A DNA stretch of 10,512 bases from an uncultured Oscillospiraceae bacterium (GTDB lineage Bacteria; Bacillota; Clostridia; Oscillospirales; Oscillospiraceae), in the NCBI GenBank assembly GCA_910587505.1, contig CAJULD010000070.1:1-10512 (forward strand), in the 5' to 3' direction. This document shows, piece by piece, positions 1 to 5,857 of the stretch (position 1 is the first letter of the stretch; every line of letters starts with the position of its first letter). The notes under the pieces were generated by a model, which worked only from the letters and a program-made list of their open reading frames with translations, was not told the origin of the DNA and searched no databases. Both the position numbers and the translations under genes were made by a program.

Positions 1-54
1 CGCGCTTGAATGGGGTTCAAGAGGCCGCTGGTTCGAATCCAGTCACTCGGACCA
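1..54 (+). tRNA. tRNA-Pro(GGG), 3' part only
   Basis: The window opens inside a tRNA. The anticodon stem CTTGA (5-9) pairs with TCAAG (17-21) around the seven-base loop ATGGGGT, giving anticodon GGG at 12-14 (reads CCC, proline). G follows the anticodon and the discriminator base is A, both usual for proline tRNAs. A five-base variable loop (22-26) precedes the T arm (27-43, loop TTCGAAT, closed by a G-T pair). The acceptor 3' strand CACTCGG (44-50), A51 and an encoded CCA (52-54) follow. The 5' half (acceptor 5' strand, D arm) lies outside the window. A strong hairpin follows directly. Confidence 0.9.
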
Positions 55-55
55 C

Positions 56-96
56 AAAACCCGCAAACCGTTGCAGGACAATGGTTTGCGGGTTTT
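56..96 (+). terminator. Intrinsic terminator of the tRNA-Pro transcript
   Basis: A perfect 14-base inverted repeat, AAAACCCGCAAACC (56-69) and GGTTTGCGGGTTTT (83-96), starts two bases after the tRNA CCA. The stem ends in a T run and its 5' arm begins with A's, so it could act in both directions. Its position directly after the tRNA makes it the likely end of that transcript. Confidence 0.85.
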
Positions 97-182
97 CTGT
101 CTGTTTTTTCCGCACTCTTGATTGGCCGCATGGCACGCTTGATTTTTCTGACGGAAACGGACGAAAACGGCAGACGCGGCGT

Positions 183-225
183 AAAAAAGGCACAGGGACG
201 CAAAATGCTCCCTGTGCCTTTTTTT
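183..225. terminator. Bidirectional intrinsic terminator
   Basis: Perfect inverted repeat, AAAAAAGGCACAGGGA (183-198) against TCCCTGTGCCTTTTTT (209-224), followed by one more T. The A run on one side and the T run on the other give a hairpin plus U tract on both strands. It probably ends the minus-strand ribbon-helix-helix gene at 314-496 and backs up the tRNA terminator. I see no gene in the rest of the 55-313 stretch. Confidence 0.8.
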
Positions 226-313
226 GTGTAATACTATGCAGCCAGCAAATTGTATTCCCGTGTCAGGTGTGCTATGATTGATAATAATTACATTTTGTGA
301 TGCATCTGCCTGG

Positions 314-496
314 CTATTCAATTTCCAGATTCTGCACTCCATGACTGAGAATAATGTTGATTAACTCGTTGCGCGAACGGTTTGTTTCCGCTGCGATTTT
401 GTCCAGCGCGTCAAGGGTATTTTCTCTAATCCGAACGGTAATGACTTTGTTTCCGTCCTCGCCGCGCCTCCTGATTTTCAAGGGTTCACTTTTCAT
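314..496 (-). CDS. Ribbon-helix-helix (CopG/Arc-like) DNA-binding protein, 60 aa
   Basis: A small predicted transcriptional regulator. After a basic N-terminus, KVITVRIRENTLDALDKIA (residues 17-35) fits the beta strand and first helix of a ribbon-helix-helix fold. NRSRNELINIILSHG (39-53) fits the second helix, with the S/R-N-E-L signature usual in CopG/Arc-type proteins. I chose the ATG at 496 because GAGAGGTG stands a short distance upstream and the protein then has the family's normal size; an in-frame ATG farther upstream (592) would add an unrelated, hydrophobic N-terminus. Such proteins dimerise and bind short repeats, often in their own promoter. A 14-base palindrome (582-595) lies upstream, between this gene and the divergent unit beginning at 773. 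Similar small regulators are common on mobile elements, but none is proven here. Confidence 0.8.
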   Translation of the reverse strand: MKSEPLKIRRRGEDGNKVITVRIRENTLDALDKIAAETNRSRNELINIILSHGVQNLEIE

Positions 497-523
497 ATTG
501 CCGCACCTCTCAATCCGTAATGA

Positions 524-561
524 ATTATAGCTTGACAAAGCGGCACAGAATATAATACAAT
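524..561. promoter_or_regulatory. Divergent promoter region between the RHH gene and the 773-2368 unit
   Basis: On the plus strand TTGACA (532-537) is followed after 18 bases by TACAAT (556-561); a TATAAT also occurs at 551-556, but at 13 bases that spacing is too short. On the minus strand a TATAAT (529 to 524) lies about 30 bases before the RHH start, with only a weak -35. The two would overlap back to back. The plus promoter would give a leader of about 200 bases before the gene at 773. Confidence 0.45.
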
Positions 562-581
562 CAGATAGCATTATAGATGTC

Positions 582-595
582 ATTATGGCCATAAT
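582..595. promoter_or_regulatory. Perfect 14-base palindrome, operator candidate
   Basis: ATTATGGCCATAAT is a perfect palindrome lying about 20 bases past the proposed plus-strand -10 and upstream of the divergent RHH gene. Its left half extends a direct repeat: CATTAT occurs at 569-574 and again at 581-586, 12 bases apart. Short palindromic or tandem sites of this kind are typical targets of RHH regulators. Binding by the neighbouring protein is inference. Confidence 0.4.
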
Positions 596-696
596 TACAG
601 ATATTAACAGAAATTGCAGGATGTAACAGAAACGGAGAAACTTTTGGTACTGATTCCTGCGGTGGTTTCGACAAGGGCGTCAAAACCGGAAAGAAG

Positions 697-750
697 CCCG
701 TGAAGCGGGAAAACGGCAGAAAAAGGGGTAATTAACCCGCTGAATGCGGG
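697..750 (+). repeat. Two similar small hairpins in the leader of the 773 gene
   Basis: CCCG-TGAAG-CGGG (697-709) and CCCGC-TGAAT-GCGGG (736-750) are near copies of one small stem-loop, 39 bases apart, ending about 20 bases before the start codon at 773. They lie in the 497-772 stretch, where I see no convincing gene. They could be a leader structure; neither is followed by a T run, so they are not terminators. Confidence 0.35.
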
Positions 751-772
751 ATAAAGAAAGGACAGATATGTT

Positions 773-1006
773 ATGGAATTTGTTATTGCCGGTCTGCTGG
801 TTCTTGGGGTTATTATTGCAATTGACTGGTTCGCCGCGAAAACCATGTATGAGATTGCGGTGATGAAAGGCCACCCCCAGAAGAAGTATTTTTGGTGGTG
901 TTTCTGGATGGCCATGTTTGGCTATCCGATGGTGATTGCCCTGCCCGACCGGCGCGGCGCACAGGCACAAAGCGCCCCCAGCGCGGACGAACTTCCCGAA
1001 CTGTAA
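773..1006 (+). CDS. Small membrane protein, 77 aa, unknown function
   Basis: I do not recognise a characterised family. The first 20 or so residues form one hydrophobic segment (about 2-20). A second hydrophobic, aromatic-rich stretch (about 40-57, with a run of Phe/Trp residues) follows a basic KGHPQKK loop and ends in VIALPDR. The C-terminal 20 residues are polar and low in complexity. The likely picture is a two-pass membrane protein. AAGGA (758-762) lies 10 bases before this ATG; an ATG at 768 is in another frame with an unrelated, soon-stopped product. The stop codon overlaps the strong ribosome site of the next gene, which begins 15 bases later, so the two are almost certainly co-transcribed and probably act together. 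Confidence 0.7.
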   Translation: MEFVIAGLLVLGVIIAIDWFAAKTMYEIAVMKGHPQKKYFWWCFWMAMFGYPMVIALPDRRGAQAQSAPSADELPEL

Positions 1007-1021
1007 GGAGGGCAGGGGCAA

Positions 1022-2368
1022 ATGAGCGAAAGATATTCAAAGCTGTTTGCCCTGTCTGAAAATCTGTACTCTGCAGGCGCTCCTGTCGTGATTGCGGCGG
1101 GAGCGTTGCAGAAAGACAATCAGACGGGCAGGGTCCTTGCACAGCTTAAAATGCGCAACATTCAAGGCAAGGCAATCAAGGCGGCAACAGTAAAAATCAC
1201 CCCCTTTGATACGGTGGGAAAGCCGCTCGGCGAGACGGTTGACTATCAGTATTTAGACCTGTCGGCGGGGCGTGACGCTGACTTTGGACAAAAAACACCT
1301 GTTATGCTCAAGGAAGCGGCTACACGCTCTTTTACTGTATCCGTGGTGGAGGTTATATTTGCCGACAACAGCGTTTGGACGGCCTCTAATGAAGTATGGG
1401 AACCGCTTTCCGCACCTGTCGCACTGGAAACGGCTTTGTCAGACGGCGAACTTGCAAAACAGTACCGGGTAAAATACGGGGCTGATTGTAAGTGCGTTTT
1501 CAAAAAGGAAAAGGATTTGTGGCGGTGCGCCTGCGGGGCGATTAACCACGACAGCGAAAAGAACTGCCACAGTTGCCAGAAAGAAGCCGCCGCGCTTGCC
1601 GCGCTGAATGTAGACGAACTAAAGGCAGACCGGGACAAGAGGCTTGCGGCGGAGCAGAAAAAGGCCGCAGATGAAAAAGCGGCGGCGGCGGAACAGGCGA
1701 AGAAAACAAAGAAGATTGCCATGATTGCCGCGCCGATTGTCGTTGTTGCGATTATAGCGGCGGTGCTGATTTCCAACTTTGTGAAAGCCCGGCAGGAAGA
1801 AGCGGCACGATCAGAGGCTTATAATACCGCTGTTGCGATTGCGGAGGCAGGACAATACGATGAGGCGATTGCCGCTTTTACTGAACTTGGAGATTATAAG
1901 GACAGCGCGGAGCAGACAGAACATCTAAAGAACAGCGTGGAGCAAATAAAGAAAACTGCTTATAATCAAGCGGTCACACTTTTTGAAAACGGGGAGTTTG
2001 ACGAAGCGTATGCCGCGTTTGAAGAACTCGGAGATTATAAGGACAGCGAAACCATGCGGAACCTGTGCGGACATGGAGGAGCAATTGTAACAATTGCCTT
2101 TTCGCGCATGGGTATGTTTGGGGATGACTCCGCAGAAACCTTCGATGTTGCGTATCATACACAAACAGAAACGTTCCTTATTAATCTCTACTTTGACAAG
2201 ATTGTGGAATTAACCGGCTGCTCCCCGGACGAAACCGAAGGTCTGAAAGAAGAACTCTCTTATTTGCTTGCGGATATGTACGATGAGGTCGCTGCCTGCT
2301 CCGGAAATTACGCTACCATCACGGTGTATGATACATCCTCAAAAAAAAATATTGTATTTCAAATTTGA
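1022..2368 (+). CDS. Zinc-ribbon, single-TM, TPR-like repeat protein, 448 aa
   Basis: Function unknown, architecture clear. Residues 1-130 look like a beta-rich domain with no catalytic motif I can name. Six cysteines follow (156, 158, 169, 171, 182, 185); the core WRCACG...NCHSC is a C-x-C-x10-C-x2-C pattern like a RanBP2/zinc-ribbon finger. Residues 195-230 are a charged Ala/Lys/Glu coiled coil, then a transmembrane helix (231-254). Beyond it are two TPR-like repeats (about 266-299 and 313-346), each with an A-Y-N-x-A-V core and ending in E-L-G-D-Y-K-D-S. The last 100 residues are an unrecognised domain. The N-terminal part with the finger is probably cytoplasmic and the repeats on the other face, though orientation is not certain. 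AAGGAGGG (1005-1012) sits 9 bases before the ATG. It forms one unit with the small membrane protein before it. The gene is visibly more A+T-rich than those to its right. Confidence 0.85.
   Translation: MSERYSKLFALSENLYSAGAPVVIAAGALQKDNQTGRVLAQLKMRNIQGKAIKAATVKITPFDTVGKPLGETVDYQYLDLSAGRDADFGQKTPVMLKEAATRSFTVSVVEVIFADNSVWTASNEVWEPLSAPVALETALSDGELAKQYRVKYGADCKCVFKKEKDLWRCACGAINHDSEKNCHSCQKEAAALAALNVDELKADRDKRLAAEQKKAADEKAAAAEQAKKTKKIAMIAAPIVVVAIIAAVLISNFVKARQEEAARSEAYNTAVAIAEAGQYDEAIAAFTELGDYKDSAEQTEHLKNSVEQIKKTAYNQAVTLFENGEFDEAYAAFEELGDYKDSETMRNLCGHGGAIVTIAFSRMGMFGDDSAETFDVAYHTQTETFLINLYFDKIVELTGCSPDETEGLKEELSYLLADMYDEVAACSGNYATITVYDTSSKKNIVFQI
1889..2048 (+). repeat. Two identical 19-base copies within the TPR-like repeats
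   Basis: GGAGATTATAAGGACAGCG occurs at 1889-1907 and again at 2030-2048, exactly 141 bases (47 codons) apart and in the same frame. It encodes the shared G-D-Y-K-D-S end of the two protein repeats. Exact DNA identity in this stretch, with the rest of the repeats diverged, suggests a fairly recent duplication or gene conversion of the unit, or strong constraint. Confidence 0.8.
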
Positions 2369-2372
2369 GCAC

Positions 2373-2396
2373 CGGGGCGGGATTACTCCCGCCCCG
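2373..2396 (+). terminator. Hairpin after the zinc-ribbon gene, weak terminator candidate
   Basis: CGGGGCGGGA (2373-2382) pairs perfectly with TCCCGCCCCG (2387-2396) around a TTAC loop, four bases after the stop codon. The stem is very stable but no T run follows, so it may slow decay or end transcription only with help. The rest of 2397-2648 holds no gene I can support; its one notable element is a palindrome at 2617-2631 (CCTTGCG-C-CGCAAGG). Confidence 0.5.
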
Positions 2397-2648
2397 CGAC
2401 GTTTCTGTCAACAGGCTATAAACCAGGCCGTTTTCCTGTGTCATACGTTCTGATCGTTCTATTTTAAAATGTGGAGAGGCCAAAAGCATTTCAACGGCAA
2501 AAATCCCACTGGACCTGCCCCGCAGATTCACGGAACAGCCCCAGGAGAGCCGCCTTCTTCCCCTGATAAGCAGGTTTCCCGCGCCGCCGGGGTTCTCCGC
2601 ACGGACGCCCTGCAGCCCTTGCGCCGCAAGGACTCTACCGCTGGTCGG

Positions 2649-2677
2649 TTGACAAAAAGCCGCCTTTTGCTTATACT
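2649..2677 (+). promoter_or_regulatory. Promoter of the XRE gene
   Basis: TTGACA (2649-2654), a 17-base spacer, then TATACT (2672-2677), a near-consensus sigma-A promoter. The expected start near 2684 would leave a leader of only about 16 bases, consisting essentially of the AAAGGAGG ribosome site (2684-2691). Confidence 0.8.
2653..2669. promoter_or_regulatory. Imperfect palindrome between -35 and -10, likely operator
   Basis: A 17-base imperfect palindrome, CAAAAAGCCGCCTTTTG, is centred on 2661 with seven of eight base pairs matching. It fills the spacer of the XRE promoter. An HTH_3-type repressor bound here would block its own transcription. Autoregulation is inferred from position. Confidence 0.4.
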
Positions 2678-2699
2678 TGCGGCAAAGGAGGAATGCGTA

Positions 2700-3500
2700 A
2701 TGGCAGGAAATTATGAAATTGATAACGAAAAATTCGGCGCGTTTCTTGTCCGGCTGCGAAAGGAAAAGGGCATGACCCAGAAGGAGCTGGCGGAAAAGCT
2801 TTACGTATCGGACAAGGCGGTAAGCAAGTGGGAGAGGGGGCTGAGCCTGCCGGATATCGCGCTCCTGCAGCCCATGGCGGAGGTGCTGGGGGCCAGCGTG
2901 ACGGAGCTGCTCAGCGGACAGTATATCGAGCAGGACCAGACGCTGACGGTGCAGGAGGTGGAGCCGCTTCTGACGGGCGCGCTGCATATGACCGCACGGG
3001 AGCAGGAGGAGCAGCGGAAACACAGGCGGAGGTGGGGCATGGGGTTTTTGTGGTCGCTGGCGCTGTGCGTCGTGGAGACCGTACTCCTCTGCCGGCTTGC
3101 GCCGGCGTCATTCTGGGCGGAAGATATTGTATTCGTTATCCTCCCGCCGCTGATGGCCCTCATCTTCGGGCTGTACTTTATCTTCTTCGCGAAGGAAAAG
3201 CTCCCCGTGTTCTACGACCGGTACAGGGTGAACTTCTACAGCGACGGCATGTTTCGCATAAACATCCCCGGCGTATACTTCAACAACAGCAACTGGCCCC
3301 ATATTCTGAATGCCGTTCGGGCATGGGCATGCCTGACATTGGGGGGCTGGCCGGTGTTTTACGCCGCCGTGCGAAAGCTGCTGTCTGTACTGGGGGCTTC
3401 CGCATGGGTGCAGTTTGGCATTTTGCTGCCCGCGACGCTGTTTTGGATCCTGGGCGGGATGATGATCCCCGTTTATGTGGTGGGGCGAAAATACGAATAA
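2700..3500 (+). CDS. XRE-family regulator with C-terminal membrane domain, 266 aa
   Basis: Residues 12-66 are a classic HTH_3 domain: MTQKELAEKLYVSDKAVSKW carries both helices, followed by the usual ERGLSLPDI turn. A short linker (75-112) rich in Glu and Arg leads to a membrane part with hydrophobic segments at about 114-134, 143-164, 204-226 and 236-262. A soluble loop of about 40 residues (165-203) lies between the second and third. Membrane-tied XRE regulators of this layout are common in Clostridia; their ligands are mostly unknown. I use the ATG at 2700 because AAAGGAGG is 8 bases upstream and the HTH begins right after; a longer frame from 2469 would run through the promoter. The gene stands alone between its own promoter and terminator. 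It faces the convergent minus-strand HMA-like gene, with only 38 bases between the stops. Confidence 0.88.
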   Translation: MAGNYEIDNEKFGAFLVRLRKEKGMTQKELAEKLYVSDKAVSKWERGLSLPDIALLQPMAEVLGASVTELLSGQYIEQDQTLTVQEVEPLLTGALHMTAREQEEQRKHRRRWGMGFLWSLALCVVETVLLCRLAPASFWAEDIVFVILPPLMALIFGLYFIFFAKEKLPVFYDRYRVNFYSDGMFRINIPGVYFNNSNWPHILNAVRAWACLTLGGWPVFYAAVRKLLSVLGASAWVQFGILLPATLFWILGGMMIPVYVVGRKYE

Positions 3501-3504
3501 CACG

Positions 3505-3539
3505 GAGAGCCCGGACAACGCGTCCGGGCTCTCTTTTTT
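3505..3539 (+). terminator. Intrinsic terminator of the XRE gene
   Basis: GAGAGCCCGGAC (3505-3516) pairs with GTCCGGGCTCTC (3522-3533), loop AACGC, then six T's. It is a textbook terminator starting four bases after the XRE stop. The T run touches the stop codon of the convergent gene. On the minus strand no T run follows the stem, so it serves mainly the plus strand. Confidence 0.93.
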
Positions 3540-3760
3540 CAGCCAACCAGCAGGCCCATGCCGTCCAGCAGGTCCTCCAGCGTATCGGGGTCCAGCGAGT
3601 GGACAACCTGCAGCGAGTGGTCCGGGATATTCACCGCAGCGGATGTAATCCCCGGTTTCTCCGTCAAGGCGCAGGCCAGCTCTGCGCCGCAGGCAGTGCA
3701 GTGGTTCCTGGCGGTGCAGAAGCCGCAGTTCATGTAAGAGATCGTCAAAGTGTCTGTCAT
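3539..3760 (-). CDS. HMA-like small metal-binding protein with four N-terminal cysteines, 73 aa
   Basis: From residue 21 the sequence matches a heavy-metal-associated (HMA) fold: C-x2-C at the first loop (CTAC), then AELACALTEKPGITSAAVNI, a strand-like SLQVVHS and a final helix ending in a G-M-G turn, in the usual order. What differs is an extra C-x2-C just before it, giving C12-x2-C15-x5-C21-x2-C24. Ordinary HMA chaperones carry one C-x2-C. Four close cysteines could bind zinc or a harder-to-hold metal, or an Fe-S cluster. The gene follows the RACo-type gene on the same strand after 110 bases. A role in delivering or buffering a metal for corrinoid or acetyl-CoA synthase chemistry is inference. 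No good ribosome site lies before the ATG (AAGGGA is about 20 bases away), but its ATG overlaps a TGA as ATGA, suggesting coupling or weak translation. Confidence 0.7.
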   Translation of the reverse strand: MTDTLTISYMNCGFCTARNHCTACGAELACALTEKPGITSAAVNIPDHSLQVVHSLDPDTLEDLLDGMGLLVG

Positions 3761-3870
3761 AAATTTTTATTTCTTAAAGTCCCTTTTGATACTTTTTTCA
3801 TGCAGTGCCCACAAAGCGGGCACTGGCAGCCTCAGCCGCCGCAGTGGTTTCAGGGGAAAGCATGTATGCC
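3761..3870 (-). other. Spacer between RACo and HMA-like genes with nested tiny reading frames
   Basis: Three frames read on the minus strand are each odd. A 35-codon frame starts at 3874 on an ATGA shared with the RACo stop and ends with TAA at 3767. A 21-codon frame starts at 3863 after GAGG and ends on an ATGA at 3801-3798. The third, in the RACo frame itself, is cysteine-rich (NHCGG-stop-GCQCPLCGHCMKK) but broken by TGA codons at 3873, 3852 and 3834, and ends on an ATGA that includes the HMA-like start. I cannot say which, if any, is translated. Confidence 0.3.
3803..3825 (-). other. Perfect 8-bp hairpin between RACo and HMA-like genes
   Basis: CAGTGCCC and GGGCACTG pair around a seven-base loop (GCTTTGT when read on the minus strand). 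A run of A's, not T's, follows on the minus strand, so it is not an ordinary terminator. It could be an RNA-processing or stability element, or a recoding signal for the TGA codons just upstream. Confidence 0.6.
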
Positions 3871-5802
3871 TCATGTCTGAATCTCAACGCTGGGGAACAG
3901 CCCGGCGTCGGTGTGGGGCAGGAAGCAGGCGGCCACAAATTCGTCCATGTACCCGGGCTCGTTGCTGAGCTCCAGGTAGGTCATGGAGCGGCTGAGCTCG
4001 AAGACCCTGTCCCGTGCCTCGCTGCTCAGGAGCATGGCATACGCCCCGGTCTGGGAGGAGTTGCCGATGTAGTGGAAATTCTCCAGCGGAATATCCGGGA
4101 ACATGCCGATGGTTACGGCGTTGCGCATATTGATGCCGCTGCCGATGCCCCCGGCCACGTAGACCCGCTCGATCACCGACGCGTCGAAGCCCAGAGAGGA
4201 CAGCATGGTCTGTGTGGCGGAGAAGATGGCTCCCTTGGCCCGGATGAAGTTTTCAATATCCACCTCGTTGAGACAGACGTCCTTCACCCCGCCGGTGTCC
4301 TTCTGCCAGGCCAGGACGTAGGAGCCCATGCCGTGCTCGTCGTGGAGCACCCGGTCCCCCTCCCGGACAAACTTGCCCTTCCCGTTGATAATGCCACAGC
4401 GGAAGAGCTCCGCGATGATATCGATGATGCCGCTGCCGCAGATGCCCGCCGGGGCCACGCCGCCCACCACGGTCAGGGTGGGCTCCATGGTCTCTTTGTC
4501 AATGACGCAGGCCTCCACCGCGCCGTCGGTGGCCCGCATGCCGCAGGAGATGTCCCCTCCCTCGAAGGCGGGACCGGCGGAGCAGGCGCAGCTCATGAGG
4601 AACTCGCTGTTGCCGAAGACCAGCTCCCCGTTGGTACCCAGATCGATGAAAAGGCTCATGGCCGGATCGTTCCAGATCATGGACACCAGCGCCCCCGCCG
4701 TGATGTCCCCGCCCACATAGCTGCCGATGTTGGGGGCAACGATCAGCTCCGCCAGAGGATTCATCTTCAACCCGATGTCACGGACATACAGGTGGTCCGC
4801 CCGGAAGAAGCTGGGCACAAAGGGCTCCATGCGGATAGGATCGGAGTGGAGGCCCAGCAGCAGATGGTTCATGGTGGTGTTGCCCGCCAGCACCATCCGG
4901 TACACCCGCCGGGGATTGATGCCCGCCTCCCGGTACATGAAGGAGAGCATGGGGATAATGGATTCCTTGATGACCGCGTCCTGAAGCCGCTTGCGGCCGC
5001 CGGGCCTGCCGGACTCGATGATGCGGTTGATGACGTCTGCACCATAACGGATCTGTCCGTTGCCGCCGCTGGCCTTGGCCAGAATCTTCCCGCTCTCCAG
5101 GTCCACCAGCACCCCCGCCAGAGAGGTGGTGCCCAGATCCAGGGCGAAGCCCACCAGAGGGTCGGTGCTGTCGCCGGGGAGCACATCCCGCATGAGGATG
5201 CGGTCTCCATCCCGCGAAATGACGCACTTGACCTTGAAGTTGCTCTCCCGCAGGGTCTGGCTGAGGTTCTTCAGCACCGCCCAGGGCAGCATGATGGCGC
5301 TCTCGTCCACGCCAGTAGCGGCCTCTACCGCCCGGAGGAGCCGCTCATTGTCCGGCATGGTGTCGTCCAGGGTGGGCTCGTCCAGCTCCAGGGGCAAAAA
5401 GCTCAGGTCGCTGCCGAAGGTCATGCCCGCCTCCTCCAGCTGCCGGCGGAGATTGTCAAAGATGGCGATCTCCTCCGGGGAGCTGAGGTCCGCCATTTTC
5501 ATCCGGGAGCGGTAGGCGGAGGCGATGTCGGGAACCTCGATCTCGGCGTCGCCGGCGACGGTGGCCAGGCACGCCAGGCGCCACCCGGCGTCGTACTCGT
5601 CCCTGGAGATGTGGCGGTTAATGGGCGCGTCCAGGCTGCCGGAGGCCAGACGGACCCGGCACTTGCCGCAGACCCCGTTGCCGGAGCAGGGGGCGTCGAT
5701 GGCCACGTTGGCCTTCCGGGCAACATCCAGAAGTTTTTCTCCGGGGTTGGCGGAGATGGAGACCGGCGCGCCGGTCTCAAAGATAAAGGTGATGTTTGGC
5801 AT
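3871..5802 (-). CDS. RACo-family corrinoid activation protein, [2Fe-2S] ferredoxin plus ASKHA ATPase, 643 aa
   Basis: Reductive activator of corrinoid proteins: it uses ATP and an Fe-S electron to return an inactive Co(II) corrinoid to Co(I). Residues 1-92 are a plant-type [2Fe-2S] domain with C39-x5-C45-x2-C48 and C78 (in RLACLA). After a linker region, the ASKHA domain begins at about 217 with the phosphate-binding ALDLGTTSLAG. AGNTTMNHLLLGL (306-318), FIDLGTNGEL (385-394) and the glycine-rich VAGGIGSGINMR (549-560) follow. The C-terminus, FLPHTD...FPSV, is typical. I chose the ATG at 5802 because GAAAGGAAA lies just upstream and the ferredoxin begins there. A TTGACA/TATACT promoter lies upstream. 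In acetogens such a gene (acsV) accompanies the CO dehydrogenase/acetyl-CoA synthase genes; acsB lies about 4 kb away on the same strand. It could instead serve a methyltransferase system encoded elsewhere. Confidence 0.93.
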   Translation of the reverse strand: MPNITFIFETGAPVSISANPGEKLLDVARKANVAIDAPCSGNGVCGKCRVRLASGSLDAPINRHISRDEYDAGWRLACLATVAGDAEIEVPDIASAYRSRMKMADLSSPEEIAIFDNLRRQLEEAGMTFGSDLSFLPLELDEPTLDDTMPDNERLLRAVEAATGVDESAIMLPWAVLKNLSQTLRESNFKVKCVISRDGDRILMRDVLPGDSTDPLVGFALDLGTTSLAGVLVDLESGKILAKASGGNGQIRYGADVINRIIESGRPGGRKRLQDAVIKESIIPMLSFMYREAGINPRRVYRMVLAGNTTMNHLLLGLHSDPIRMEPFVPSFFRADHLYVRDIGLKMNPLAELIVAPNIGSYVGGDITAGALVSMIWNDPAMSLFIDLGTNGELVFGNSEFLMSCACSAGPAFEGGDISCGMRATDGAVEACVIDKETMEPTLTVVGGVAPAGICGSGIIDIIAELFRCGIINGKGKFVREGDRVLHDEHGMGSYVLAWQKDTGGVKDVCLNEVDIENFIRAKGAIFSATQTMLSSLGFDASVIERVYVAGGIGSGINMRNAVTIGMFPDIPLENFHYIGNSSQTGAYAMLLSSEARDRVFELSRSMTYLELSNEPGYMDEFVAACFLPHTDAGLFPSVEIQT

Positions 5803-5841
5803 CTTTTGTTTCCTTTCAGAGGGAGTTTCGATTTTGCTGTA

Positions 5842-5857
5842 TCCCAGTATATCGGGA
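5842..5857. promoter_or_regulatory. Inverted repeat over the -10 of the RACo promoter
   Basis: TCCC-N8-GGGA surrounds the -10 hexamer, with six of eight positions pairing. It is a possible regulator site, but short enough to arise by chance. Confidence 0.3.

Noticed and set aside
1..97. tRNA-Pro 3' end as an attachment site
   Set aside because: I found no second copy of the tRNA 3' end and no integrase in the window, so an att site cannot be called.
595..735. Open 46-codon stretch on the plus strand ending GFDKGVKTGKKPVKRENGRKRGN
   Set aside because: It reads like a basic protein tail, but it has no ATG or TTG start, only a late in-frame GTG at 700, no ribosome site, and this length open by chance is not rare. 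It could be a gene remnant; I cannot support it.
2469..2699. N-terminal extension of the XRE protein by 77 residues
   Set aside because: The extension would translate through a strong promoter and the AAAGGAGG site that serves the ATG at 2700, and it has no ribosome site of its own.
5803..5841. Cobalamin riboswitch in the RACo leader
   Set aside because: The leader predicted from the promoter is only about 37 bases, far too short, and no B12-box-like sequence is visible.
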